DNA of 64,000 bases from Stichopus chloronotus. Lineage: Eukaryota; Echinodermata; Holothuroidea; Aspidochirotida; Stichopodidae. The stretch spans positions 20,882,446 to 20,946,445 of the forward strand of contig CM037850.1 in NCBI GenBank assembly GCA_021234535.1. The letters are read 5' to 3'. The position numbers and the translations under genes are program-made. Each line of letters begins with the position of its first letter. Positions within the stretch are counted from its first letter, which is position 1. The notes under the pieces were generated by a model. It was not told the origin of the DNA. It made no database searches and saw only the letters and a list, made by a program, of their open reading frames with translations. This document shows positions 13,301 through 26,760 of the stretch, piece after piece.

Positions 13301-16300
13301 ACTGCCGTGTGAGACTATAAGATTCACTTATTTAGATTCACGTTACCCTGTTCACTGTTTACGCCACCATTCTCGTACGTGTGATTCTTTTTTCAGTTCA
13401 CATTCGGATATTTCGTAGACAGTGACGAAATGACCAAGCGTCAGTAATACCACAAAGCACTGATAACGAAAACACATCACTGTAAGCACTTGCTGTAGCA
13501 CAATGCCAAGCAGAACAATCCAACATGCTGCAAAGTCGAATGTAATTTTCAAAGTTGCTACTACTTCCATGGGGTGTATTAAATCAAACGCTGCGAGTTC
13601 GTTGTGTAGTTACAATACGACAGCTTGCTTTGAATGTCAATGCAACACCATGAATCCTACCACATTACAATGAAGTGCATATTAGCTGAATTTTGGCACA
13701 CCCAAAATCGACGTTAATGAAAACTAATGAAACTGGATCCGGGTGTGGCAATATTAGACCCGAGTGACCCCAGATATTTTACCATGTCAACGTCATAATG
13801 ACGGACGGATATCTCACCATGTCTGCGTTTCCTCTTCTGTAAAAGTAACTCGAGGAATTGGTGTGTCACTGTTAAACGATTGAGGGGAGAAAAATGGAGC
13901 ACATGTCAAAATTAAAAAAAGGAAACTGGTTATTAAACTTATAAGTAAGTTGCTATTCTTGGTAGCTAGTGAATAAGTAAATATGACTCGCTAGCCTTTT
14001 CTTTGTGGTTATCTACTTGAAGTTTTTTAATACTGATGAGTACTTGGTACCGCACAACTTAAGGTATGTATATAATAACAAAATATGTAAATAGATAAAA
14101 CAAAAATCTTCATTTTTTTTTAAAATTTAACCATATTGTTAGATTTATTCAAAAACATTGCATTGGTTTTGATTGGTTCCACATGTTGCTTATCAGAGTA
14201 TATTTTGTTATTGTTATTCTATTACATTATTGTGTATAACTTACGGAAATTTATATAATCTTGTGTACGGTAACTACGGTAATTAGCTACGTCGTATTGT
14301 TGATTAAGCTTACCACACGGACTGAAAGAATTGAGAGTGCAAAAGTATACAAATATTTGCATTTATGACATTGGTCTAAAGTTGTCGATTGCTACTAACT
14401 GCTTGTAACCGGAAGCCATCTTAACAAAGTATTTTCTCCTCTCCCTATATTTTTTGTCCTTGAATCCCTGTCGGAAAGAAGGAAAGGAATAAAAATGTTC
14501 TCACAGGTCTTAATTTCGTAAAACGAATTCATTGTTCAAAGTATTTTGACTATAAGCGACGTTAGTCATATTTCATGTATGCTGCTACCAAATCGACCTA
14601 AATCTATTTCGATCGAGCAACTTTTAATTATTTGACTTAAAAGCCTTACAACAAAGACAATTTCGAAAAAAGGAAGAAAAGTACCCCAAAATCATTTATA
14701 ATTACTTTTTATTTATGTGTACATTTTGGGGTAACATTTAAATCAATTACAGACACGAAGTCATAATGTTATATGGATATACCTTGCTCTTTCCTGAAAT
14801 TAATCTAACGTTCATAGTCCTGTGTTTGTAATCTGGATAATCAGAAGATGTAATAAAATAGCTTCATGGCTTCCATCTTTAGAGGTGACGTTCGCTTTTC
14901 TGAAGCTATTGTAATTTATTGAGCGTTCTAGCGGATAGAGCATGCTCATAAAGTAGGTAAGAGTGATGGTGCTTATACCAGGATGTGCTGTTTGATGCAA
15001 CAAGAAAACAAAATTTCCCAGTTTAATCTTCCATCTAACTCTTCCATTTGACATCAACCTGGAAAACGACATCTACATTCCGCTTGTTTCAGAAGAAGTT
15101 TTACTAATTAGAGTGTTAATTACTGTAGAAAGAAAATTGAATTGTTTTGTTTACTCCTAATTGAAGAAGTTAGCAGATCCGGCTCCTGCTGTAAATATAG
15201 ACCAGTCTTTAGTGCAATGACCACGACAAACCTCTAATGCAAAAGTGTTTGTATGTACAATTTAGTTTATTTCGGACATATAAACCATGGGATATGTCTT
15301 TTTACAACTTTGAAAAGTCATAGCGAGTCCTTTGGTCAACTTTTGAAAACAGAGATAACAACACACTCTGCTTTAAAGGATTGGAGTTTTTATCTGATAC
15401 GTAACGGCATCAGTGAACCTTATCCCGTTCTGTTTGGTATTTTGACTGCAAAAGTAAGTTCTAAAGCAAAATACGAATATACGTTTAGGGTATTTTATGA
15501 GTATTTTTATTCATTATATGTATATCTGATTCTGGTGTTTTTTCTTTGAGAGAGAGCCCTATGATATATTGAAAAATAACCACTGACGACTTCACTTACG
15601 GGATGATCAGCATCCAGTTCCTCTCCGTACATCAGTACATCATCTGCACAGAGATCAAGGTCTGGAATCTTGAGAGGGAACCAAGGGAGGCTCTTCATCT
15701 CATTTTCGATTGTTTCTGGGATAAAAAATCAAGTAAACACAAAAGGCTCATTGAAATTAACCAATAACCAAGAATTCACATGTTGGCAGTTCGCAGTGGA
15801 AATAAGCGTAACGAATGTTTCAGAAGTTTAGAAAGAATACAGCATTCACTTCTGTTTAATCAGGAAATAGCAACTAAAAATGTCTCACATTGTTCTCATC
15901 TGTAGAGTATTTTACTCACTATATTGCTTCAAGAGCGACTGATAGTTGGACGCGCAACAATATATTTTTCAGTTGACTTTTTATCTTGGCAACAACAACA
16001 AACATCTGTAAAATACAGACACACTGTGAAACTGGTCTAGAGAGCTCTAACTGGTATAAACAGCTTAAGTTTTGTTCAGTCTGTGGAAAGGATTACGCTT
16101 GATTAAACCCGTTCTAAATAGCTCCAGTGCCGTGTCGTAACCCACAGGGAACCCACCCAAATTAGTGCCAATGCCCAGTACTCCGATGGGATACTTCGCC
16201 TTCATGAGGACAACCCCCTCATCACCATCACTCTGCTGAAAGCACAGCAGTTGTGAGTCCATGTATTATATACCAAAACTAATTGCGTGAATTACACCTT

Positions 16301-19300
16301 CGTTTGTAAAAGTCATACGAACAATCGCTCGAGGTCCTGCAGCTACAAAAAGCGATCAAGGACAAAAACGGATGGCTAAACCATATTTAGGCTTAGAAGG
16401 TCCTGCAGATACAAAAAGCCATCTATGACAAAACCAGACAGCTAAACCATGTATAGGCTTAAAAGAGCACTGGGAGAAAACAAACACAAAGCGCACATTG
16501 TGCCCTTGTGAACATTTTTTTCCCTCCGTATACGACCGATTTGAAACTACTTACATGCTTGGTTATAACAAAACCGAGGATTCTGCCGTTCTACACGGAA
16601 CTGATTGTTAACCTCGTATAAAGCTATATCTCCTTACCTTCTTTAATCATGTCAGATTCGGATATTTCTACGCAACCTAGAAGTTCGTCTAGCTGTTTTA
16701 GTAACTCCCGTAGCATCCCTTTCTTCCCTTCGCAGTCGATGAATAACTCCAACTGTGAATTTCGTCTCTGAGAAGCTCTCGGTTCGACGTTGCGGACCTG
16801 AATCTCATTTTCCTGATAAGACATAAAATACATCCAAAAAGACAATTATTAAAAATAACGGAGAAGTGTATTAGAACATTTACTGATTTAACATGGATTT
16901 TAATATATCAGATTGTGAGTAATTGTAATTTGATAGTTAATTCCATTGTTTTCTTCGATTTCGTCCGACTGTATTTACTGTTTGAATATCGTACATCTCA
17001 AATAAATTCAATTTCAGTAAATTGGTTCGAATGACGACGAACAGTAGAGGGTTATGCAGAACTGATTACCTACAATTAATACTCTAGAGTACAACGACAT
17101 ATATGCAATCATGCTTTAGTTATGAGTTTTCAAATAGTCCTATGGTTTGCTCAAGACACAAATCTTTTTCCCGTTTTGTTTTTAACTCAAGAAAGCATGA
17201 ATAACACCCTGGTGAGCAGAATACCAACATGATATATAATGTATTCAATTGTGTCAGGAAGTTTACCACAAAAGTTTTTTACAAGTTACGAAAAAGATCA
17301 AACGAAAACATGAAATTTCCTACATTCTCGAAAAACTTATACCATATTTGCGAAGGAGAAAGATTCGGTGACGACATTCGCCACAAAACTGCAACTAAGA
17401 TGATGAGATCTAAGTTATACTTAAGTAATGCACTCAATGTTGTGAACGGACTAGCTTCATATCATATTAAAATAAACAACCGAAACAAAACGGGAGGGAA
17501 CCTGCAATTTTCTTTAAAGGTTACGTAAGTCAAAAGATGTTGACAACATCAAAATTTCATCACAAATATTGACTTCATATATTGATTCCTTGTATGTATA
17601 TAACGTTAGCAGTATTGTTCAATCATGGGACGTGATGTGTTTAGAACATCTTTTGTAATAGGTATTTTCGTCATGAAAATGACAACAAATGTGGGACTAC
17701 ACTCTTGCCAATTAACATTTTGATAACTCGAATTATTACAGTATGGTTGAGGGGACGAAGGAATAGCTTTGACGTATAACGACTATACTCCTTACCTTGA
17801 AGAGCGAGATCACCTTGTTCAGCGCATCCACTTCGTTCCTCAAGGAAAATATCACAGGAGCACTCGAAACGGTATCAAAGGAGGATACTCGACGAACGAG
17901 CTTTTTGTGTCCATTTTCCTGGATCAAAAAGGAAGTAAGCAAGTCAGTGATTTGATGTAACCACTTGATATGTATTTGTTTTTTTACAGTCTGAAAAAAA
18001 AATTGCATAATGAAGTTTATACTGATGAAAGAATTTTGCAATAATCTACTTCCGTCAACCATGTCAGTAAGAAACAAATACACACAAAAAATGGGACATA
18101 TACGTGGTTCATAACGATATCCTGTCTTGGGAAATGGACTGCAAAGAAATAATGACGGAGACAGGAATAGTTTAACAACATTGCTCGGGGGGGGGGGGAG
18201 GATATATCTGGGTGGGGAAGCGATGATGATTATTTCCGAATTTCGACTTTTGGACCACGTGCACGTTGCCCCAATTCTGAGGTCCAGCTTCTATTCTGGC
18301 TCCACTGGCGTCACAATGGTTGTTGTCAGGCTGTCAAGCTACAGCATTGTACGCATATATATTATCTCTACTACAGTAGCCCAATGAAGGAATTTGTCTA
18401 GGGAGATGAGCCTTGTGGGGAATTAAGCGGATCACCACCAGCGGTTGGAGCAGAGCTCACCAGAACATTTCTTGATAAAAGTGTCTCCTAGAACGCCAGA
18501 AATTGCCCTTGCATGCTTCCCCAGGGGTAGCCATGGGTCGTCAAAATGACACACTGTTTTTCTCTTGGGTGTATCATTTGCACGAATACTACCAACATTT
18601 TGCCCGATTTGGGAGTCTTTGCTCGTTGACCCCCCCCCCCCCCCCCCTTCGCGTAGGTTCATGCACCACGAGGTGATTCCGGGAATACATGTGCTTGAAA
18701 TTGGTTCAAAAGGAAAATAAAATCAACAATTTCACGTAATTTTCCTTCAACTTATACACCTTGCATGAGCACTTTGTCATCAGCTATGGTACATCATGAC
18801 CAATTTCTTAGTAAACCCCCAAAATATTTCTTTTTAAAATTAACTGGAATTTGTTCGTTACTCCTAAGAAAAGCGCATTTTGTCATAAATGCGTATATCT
18901 GTGAGAGAATGCGTGTTTCAGGGTCAGTTCTCATAAAGTTTAAACTTAATTACTCAAACAATTTCAAAATGAGCTAGGGATTATATTTTCCTGGCAAAAT
19001 AGTTTTTTCCTTCTTTTAAGTTATATCAGCAACTTCATTTTTTTTAACCATAAATTGTACCCGCAGGGATAGCATTAACTTGCCGATATATATTTCAAGG
19101 CTGTATGCTGAAAAAAAAAAAAACCGACAAAGTGGGCACCAGCACACAAACGTCGACGGACACATTTCTTCCAAGACCTGTCAAGCTGGATGTTTCATGC
19201 TAAATGGAAGAGGAGCGGGGGGGGGGGGGGGAGGGGATTGGGATATCAATCTGCTTCACCCCCTCCATTGTCTCCCCACATACACTTAATGCTATGTTAT

Positions 19301-21659
19301 AGCAGACGATCAAATGTAAAGCAATACATGTCACGATAACCATAATTGCTTTGAGGTTTATCTCTCCTTGTGCATTGGTTCCCTCACACATATATGAACG
19401 CCTATACACAATAATTTATAAAGCGATATGATTAATTCCCTTCGACATTTTATTAAGATATACATCAATGACGTAATACCGCGAGGCCACCATTATTTCA
19501 ATAGGCATTCAAACGTCATCACCATATGTATCGGTCAATTGAACTATTTACTTCTGCAGAATGAAAATGCAACGATCATATGAGTTGTTCAAGGGAGTTA
19601 CATTTTTCTCAATCTAATGTGTGGATCGCCTTAATTTGTTCTTCTTTTTTTTTTCATATTTAGCTTACAATCAAGCTAAATGATATTGTTTCTATCAGGC
19701 AAGTCATTAAAGCACATGTTTCCATTGTTGATTGCTAAATACAGATTTCCAATTCGATTGACATAAAAGTGCTCCTTACTTGAAGGATTATAGGCCATAA
19801 GAGAAACAAAAAAGAAAACCTTGTGGGAATTTATTCGCAACAAGAAAGACGAAAACAAAATGCAGCAAATTAAGAGTGTGAGATTTGACAAACTTAATAA
19901 AACCGTATCATGGAGTATACGTCAGCTTGTGAGCTTTATTAAGCTATTTTACGACACAGCTTAATGAGTGTAGCTTCATACATGAGCTAATTAGTCTTGA
20001 AGATGGCAGTCTTAATGTGACGTACACAGATACGGGATTTCAAGAGATGAGAGTAACTTATGAAATCTAGTTGTGGGACTCGAGAGAGGCCGTACTACAT
20101 CTGTGCATCAGTTCCATTCAGAACGATCCTGAGGATCAGTCATAGGTAGTTGATGTAACTTGAAGTTGGTTAAATCCTTTAAAATCCTTAAGTTATGTAT
20201 TCGTTATAATGTTAATTTGTAGTTAAATTAAAGAAAGAACTGTCATACAGGATTATGTTTGAAATTGGACAGTTTCATTGAGTGTGATTTTTATTGATTT
20301 TGGTCCATTAATTATTATGATCTTTTTATTGTGAGAAATAAGGTTTAAACACAAGAAGCAAATGACTTTTGAATGACTTTTCCCTTGTTGTTTGCCTTCT
20401 AAACATTTTATATGAGGAGCTCAAGTACTTTCTAAAATCCCGAAAAAGTAAAATGATATTTTTTTTTATTGAGTTGTCTCGAAAGACAGATACCATTTCA
20501 GCGAGTATAGACTTAAAATCAAAAGGAGTTACGTTTGATACTTCAAAAACTTATAAAATACAATTAATATATAGCCGATCGAGTTATAGCACAACTGTCC
20601 TAATAGCAATTGAAAGATGGAAAAGGACCCAACCCGGGCCATCCCAACTTCAAAATGGGCCAAATTTTGTTGATAGAATTACACTTAGGAAAGAGAAATT
20701 TCGTTGTACCAAATTGCTTCTGAAAACTAACTTCAAACTAACCTCCCTCATATCTCTGTACCATCATTTTGGAAATCTCAAACAAAGAACTAGACCCGTC
20801 GGTAAACGACATGATAAAAATTACAACTTTCAGGTAAGTGTCTCATCACCAAAGTACAAAAACAATCACTTAACGTAATTAACATTAATTAAATCACTTT
20901 CTGCAGAAAACTTTTAGTTTAGATTCACGAATTGTTAATCACACGTCATAACAGTTTGAGGTGACAGTATCTGGATTTTAACTACTTTTGAGATTTCTCT
21001 ATGTAATTTTCTTCCTCTATTTACAATCCAATAGTACAATGTAAGTAAAATATCTGAAATAAGCCGTCAAATTAACTAAACTATGTATACGGTGGCACTT
21101 AATAAGCCACATGCTGTTGACAAATTTTGCAATGCCGACTTTCAGTTTTGGTCGTTGATCCTGAAACAGCTGATCTGATCCGAATGTGATCAGGTCTTGA
21201 GCAGGTGATCAACGACCAGGAAGCACTTGGTTCCACAAACTTTATTTTGCTATGACACTAACTGCCTCTTCTTTTGCAATGTTGCCTGCAGGCTTTACAC
21301 GTGAAGCTCAGAGGCAACTGCGCAAGGTCCTCTCTACCGTCATCAGGGGATCAACAACTCGAGATATGAAGTTAAGCCAGGGGGTTTCAGAAACATAAGT
21401 TGATTATTTTAGAAAGGCTAGTCAGAAAAGGATCAGAGTCAACCTCTCGTGATCAAGTGTAAAAGATCACCAAGACATGCAACGTCTCGACGAAAATAGA
21501 ATTTCAAACTGGTTAAACTCAGGAGGAGATTAGTAAACCAATTAGTGCATAAAACAAGTCTGGAAATTAAATTTGGCTACTTACCGAAGAATCGGCCCGA
21601 AAACGCAATCGTTGTGACTTCCTCATTTCAGAGCGTTTGATGCTCCCCTCAGACGCCAT
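7379..21659 (-). CDS. TPH: Tryptophan hydroxylase (tryptophan 5-monooxygenase), complete 14-exon gene
   Basis: The enzyme hydroxylates tryptophan to 5-hydroxytryptophan with Fe(II), tetrahydrobiopterin and O2, the first step of serotonin synthesis. Exons, 5' to 3': 21659-21585, 17918-17796, 16812-16638, 15715-15600, 14467-14400, 13301-13269 (tentative), 12714-12616, 11956-11910, 11574-11439, 10667-10598, 10241-10185, 9293-9198, 8338-8205, 7544-7379. All have AG/GT borders, and phases sum to 464 codons plus stop; human TPH1 and TPH2 have 444 and 490 residues. Residues 26-125 hold a basic RRVSS site, which fits a kinase target, and the ACT-like regulatory region. The catalytic core follows, with iron ligands His295 and His300 (IHEILGH) and Glu340 (FTVEFG), spaced as in the family. 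[29 protein letters not shown] and TTFQD-YFVSESF indicate TPH rather than tyrosine or phenylalanine hydroxylase. The C-terminal leucine-rich helix is the expected tetramerisation segment. The weak point is exon 6. Confidence 0.95.
9275..9690. repeat. Tandem array containing copies of the TPH exon 12 edge
   Basis: An imperfect array of about 70-140 bp units runs from inside TPH exon 12 into the adjacent intron. Each unit carries a version of CAACAGTGAAGAAATA-CACTG, which on the - strand is the splice acceptor plus the first codons of exon 12 (Cys-Tyr-Phe-Phe-Thr-Val). Unit starts are near 9275, 9347, 9396, 9465 and 9608. Further shared text includes AGAGTAA-AAATTG-ATGTGATA-AG. Only the copy at 9293 is joined to intact downstream coding sequence. 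Confidence 0.75.
12170..12495. repeat. Minisatellite rich in TGACGT, inside a TPH intron
   Basis: About ten imperfect units of roughly 30-36 bp lie in the intron between TPH exons 7 and 8. The consensus is close to CTCTGATGTGACGTTAGCTATC plus a spacer. I count seven exact TGACGT cores (for example near 12211, 12276, 12307, 12370 and 12435), the half-site of a cAMP response element; the one at 12276 reads TGACGTC. A regulatory role is only a possibility. Confidence 0.75.
16330..16465. repeat. Two-unit tandem duplication in a TPH intron
   Basis: Two units of about 66 bp, each starting GGTCCTGCAG-TACAAAAAGC and ending in GCTAAACCAT-T-TAGGCTTA, sit side by side between TPH exons 3 and 4. No function is evident. 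Confidence 0.65.
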
Positions 21660-24600
21660 CTTGTCACAAAAAAGAGATGTGAAACGATTAACTCTTACAG
21701 GACCAACAGAAGTAGAGAATGTAACAATTTACAGTAATTACGCTAATTCTGATTGATGATGTGGATTCAATTTCGTAACAGAGGATCAAAGTGATTTTAT
21801 TTTTTCAAAAATATTTCACCAAAGAGGCAGACGACTTCAGTCTGATTCGAAAAGATCACGTAGGGCCTTTATAAAGATACTGAAGAGGTCGATGTCCGCC
21901 AGAAGCTTCTAACCGAGTCTCTTCCAGGTAGCAACAATGACGCGCTTGCATTGATAAAGAACAAGTTCTCGAAGCCATTTTTAATTATTCCCTGAAGGCA
22001 AAATTAATTTGCGAGGAGATGCAAGACTTGTAAGGAATCACGTAGGTCTATTGTTCAATGTCTTTTGGGTTTAGGTGATAGACGTCGGAAATTTGAAGAT
22101 GACGTCATGGTATCTGGATGAATAAGTATAGAAGAGAAGTAAGAAGAAACTAATCCCACCCGGGAGTGTCAATTAAAACAACTGTTAATGAAGCAATTCC
22201 TCAATTGAGGAAAACATATAATCTAGTGAGTCACATCGGCGAATAATAATAAACATGAACGATGTATAAGAAAAAATAAAAACAGACAAAATAAAAAGTA
22301 AGAAGGATGTATAACTAATGACGTGCTTTCCTGATAAAAGGTAGCAAAAGAAAAAAAAATAGTTTTACAAGATTGCTTAATTTGAAAATCAGAATCACAT
22401 CATGCACTTTAGTGCACTTTTCTGTAAATATATATTCAATGTATATCGGCGTCAAGGACCTGGATTATACTTTGCGGTTGTAGAGAGTTACAGGGAAAGT
22501 ATCCAGGAAAGGATAAATAAAAATAACAGGGCAAGGGGTTTAAAAATTCTTTGTGACATTCACATCCTCACATCCCAATAGCATTTTTAGGGAAGAACTA
22601 TGAATATTTATTCAAATTTCTATTCCACATGGTTGCATTAGGTAATGGGAAATCTGCAATGACGTCATAACAGACAAGCAAATGATGCCATAACAAACCA
22701 TCTTATTGAATTTTTCTTAGTATTTCGTCATGATTTCAATCGCCTTTGAAGAAACGTTATGATATACAAGACTTAGTTGTGACTTTTATTTTCGCAATAT
22801 TTCAGTCTCAGCTCAAAACAAACCCAGTCAAATTTTATCTAGTGTCATAATCTCAAGGTTAAATTTCCGCACGTCAGAGAACAAGAAACCCTGTTTGAAA
22901 AAAGTTCAGGAGCAAACACTGTGACCTTACCCATAACCAACTGGGGATCTTTCCCAACCAGAGCGTTGATTTTATTTTATTTACTTTTTTTGCGTTCAAG
23001 ATATTGGAGTGGGGTTTTATAGTGTCAACAGGGAAACGAAATAACATTCTTTTATTTTATAAACCCTTGTTTTTTCTGTATCTGCTATTGCTTTCATCAT
23101 ATCGCAGTAACTAAGCAGTACTTCTACATTTAAGCTCCCCCCCCCCCCCCTCGTCTCAATCATGGTATTTTCTTATCTTTTTCCTGATAAGTGAGTACGT
23201 GTATATCGTTCTACCTACAATGTATGGTCCCGTCGACTATTGACTATTAGCATGTCTTGTCAGTTCCCATCTCGAACGTTGTCTTCGTCAGTTTCGCATG
23301 GGCGACGAAAGTGTTTCAATATGATGGACCCTCCTAATTTCGTAGGCTGACACGCCCTACCACGGTGTGGGTCGTCTTTTTCCTTTTAAGTGCGTTGAAA
23401 CAAGTCTTTCCTTTCATATTTCTGTAAAGCGTCTGGAAAGAGAGACGTCGTTGCAAGCTGAGAGACCTAAAGCTGTATGTGGTGAAATGGGCTGGTCAAG
23501 GGGAGGGGGGGGGTAGTGAGGTGTTTTTTCTCTCTCCCTTTTGCAATAAGTGCAGTCAGATATAACGATCTTTTCTCTGGAAAGTAAATTTTTATTCCTG
23601 AGAAGTTAGTCAATGGAAGATTGGTTGATTTATGAAGTACTAGCGAAAAGACAAACACAATCGACTGACTTAGTCCATTAGTGTTGACCGTGGCTAAGAC
23701 GGATTGAGAAATTTCAGTGTCATGATGAACAATACTTGGTGTACCGAAGCTGAGTGTTTGGCGTACTCCCGGTGTATGTAGTGAAGCACAGACCGAATTC
23801 GGAACAAAGGGAGGTTGAGGTGGTATGGGAGAAGTGTTCCAGAGGGGTTAAGAAAGTTTTTTTAAGAACATTTTTAACATGTTGATTTTTCTTACTTTAA
23901 ACATTTTGGGGATACTTTTGAAGAAGATAACGTTCATCCTTTTGCATCTGTTACCGTGATATACACGCGGATATTAAATCACATGCTGTTACGTAAATAA
24001 GTGCATAATTGGCCTTCCAAGGTGTACGGCTTCATTTATAATTTCGGCAACTTAACATCCGTTGATTAGTTTCCGTTATTTGCGGAGGCTGCAACCGGAA
24101 CCCTTTGTAACACTTTTCATGAGCAACAAAGCGACGTCTGAGAAAACGAGGACAAACTGATCTTTTTTTCTTCCGAGACGTCTATTTTTAGTAGATGACT
24201 TTCGGATAGCTTTTAATGGTTTATAAAGAAAGTAATGAAACCATTCAGAAATAACTTTCATGTAAGTCCAATGTAGGTTTGTATTATACACCAAACAATT
24301 CTTGCTAAAACAGTACTTTGGCCGGATGTTCTTGTGATTACGTAGTTTTACCTAGCACTTTCAGATTACGTGTCAAATGATTACGAAAAGTCAAGATTTT
24401 TTAACAACGTTTCTATTAAACAGTTAAAATAACGCAGTTTTGTTTGTAGTTACATTGGTCTTAACCAACCTGAATGTAGATCTAACGTACACAGATATAA
24501 CGTATCAAATTTACCTAAAATCACCACAACTTTACAACTTTCCCCAAATGCGAAGGTTACACTTTTCAATATACATGTTCCCCCTCCAGACTGTAACCTA

Positions 24601-25230
24601 TATCGTTTGATGTGCAAGGATGTGCGGTGTACCATACGATGTAATGTTTCATACAATCAGTAGTAACTTCAAAACGGTTAAGAATTTGGAAAGCGCTGCA
24701 ACAAGTTGAGCTAAATATAGTTCAAACTGAGTGGTCAGATTATCTCTTCTGTAAAGATTGAGGCCTTAAGGCCCTACAACAATTAATTATATATTCAAAC
24801 GTAGGTAAGCAATGATTGTTCAATGGTTGTTTTGCTTCCTAGGTTGCGAAAAAAATTAATTAGTAACATAAAAAGCAAAAATACAAATGTGTTGCAGTAT
24901 ACACTGAAAGAAGCTATAAGTTACAAACAAATTATAGTACTTGGTAATCTCCGCTACAACAACTGTCACTGATGACCCAATACGTTTAATGATTATTTTA
25001 TAACAGTACAGAAAATTAACTAAGTCAGTGTACCTAACACATCTAATCCCACGCAGTTAATACAGGACTGTTAATAGTTCATTTGTTATTTTTCTCTCGT
25101 CTGTCACTGCTGTTGAGATTTCAAAGCAAATTCACTGTCTAATAGATGACAAGTCTCCTGGTATTCATTATGTACGCCACCGAAGAAATATAAGTGCGTT
25201 CCATATCTGAAATTGTAAGTAATATTTTCA
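21660..25230. other. TPH upstream region, no gene recognised
   Basis: This is presumably the promoter and 5' flank of TPH. I see no further exon and no clear core promoter motif that I would defend. A C-run at about 23138-23150 and a G-run near 23505 are present. Short open frames on both strands do not resemble known proteins. Confidence 0.4.
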
Positions 25231-25234
25231 GTTT

Positions 25235-26760
25235 TGTTTTAGCCTCTGGTATTTATCCTACTGCACTCAGAGTTGCTAAAGTTATTCCATTCTTTAAGAA
25301 AGGAGCTGAAACACTCATGAAAACTATCCTCAGATAAGTCTCTTACCATGCGTTGATAGCTTACTTGAGTTGAAAAGTCCAATGAGAAATGATTAAGAAA
25401 TTTTTTTGACTGGAACGACGCTTGTGGGAATACCGGCTCGGGTTTGGGAAGACACATGGCACCAGTAATGCTTTCTTAGAAACAGTCAATCGTGTGGGAT
25501 TTCATTGAGACACAGGTGAATTTTTTTTTTGGTCTGAAGACCTAAAAAACTCCTCTGACACATTCGATCACCAAATTCTTCTTGCCAAGCTTTGTGATAA
25601 TGGCGTTCGTTCTAAGGTTCTTAGTGCTCTACCTAGTATATACCTTGTAAGGAATAGGAAACAGTACATGTATGCCAATAGCATTTTACCTAATTGTTCT
25701 AATACTACCGATGGCGTTCCTCAATTACCAGAATCTTTGTCAGGATCGCTACTTGTTTTCATTTATGCAAATAATGTTAACAACTTTATTCACCATGATT
25801 TGTCGTCGCTCTTAATTGCTGACGATACTAATTTTTGTCCATGACACAAACTGTTGCAATCTTACTACTAAATCCCATACTGTTCTCAGCAAGCTTTAAA
25901 TTCGGTTTGATGATAACAAACTGACCTTGCATCTTTGTTAAAGCAATCTTTGTTTTTGGAAGAATAGCTTGAATGTTTTTCCAGGTTACTTCACTGTAAC
26001 TGACAGGTAAATAGTAAATGACAGGAAAATACTCAAGACAAAATGTGTTAAATATTTCGTTCTTTTTGTTGATGAGAATTTATCTTTTAAGCAACATATT
26101 GATGATTCATGTAGTATCTTGCCAAGTATATTTTTTTTCTTTCTCTCAGGACGTTGCTACCCCCTACACTAGTAGCTACTCAGTTATTTTATTCCTTTTT
26201 TTTCAAATATCCTATTGCATAGAGGTCTGTGGAACCGCTAAATCTGTAACTCTCAAACATACATATTGTTAAATTTGGTATCCTACAAATTCCTTACGCA
26301 ATAATCATGAAATTTTTAATTCATATTCATAAATGCATGACTTGTTGTTTTATGTTATAAGTATGAAAATAATAAGCCACCCCACGTATTTAATAAAGTT
26401 GTTAACTTTTATCCCATCTAACTTAATACAAAATCTAAAACACTCTTTTATGTTAGTAGATCTATCTCAGCTAATGGAAAGCTCTAGTTGAACAACAACG
26501 GTTACAGTCTTAGCAGGAACTACCTAACAACATCAAAAGCTGTGGTATATGTGGTACTTTCAGAAACAAACAGAAAAATCACTTTGCTGCTAAATATATG
26601 CCAACTGATCATTGTTGTCCCCTTTAATTTCTCTCATTTTACAATTCTTTCGTTCTTGATTTTTCTATGTTACTTTTGTATGATCGCTAGCTTTGTTAAA
26701 CTAAACAGCTTGTTTATTGTCCTGTTCATACTATATTATCTTATTGTTTGTATGCTTTAA
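25235..26760 (+). mobile_element. Decayed non-LTR retrotransposon (LINE) reverse transcriptase
   Basis: Fragments of a LINE reverse transcriptase appear in order but in shifting frames with stops. YPTALRVAKVIPFFKKG is at about 25250. SDTFDHQILLAKL, from the first catalytic aspartate block, is near 25555. GVPQ is near 25714, and IADDTNF, the second catalytic block (FADD box), is near 25820. VDENLSFKQHIDD, typical of the region after the thumb, is near 26068. The order and wording fit CR1/L2/Rex-like elements. The copy has several frameshifts and stop codons and lacks a readable endonuclease, so it is a dead fossil. It lies between TPH and the ankyrin gene. Confidence 0.8.

Noticed and set aside
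18432..18662. 76-codon - strand frame in TPH intron 1
   Set aside because: It includes a poly-Gly run from a C homopolymer and has no recognised motif; treated as chance.
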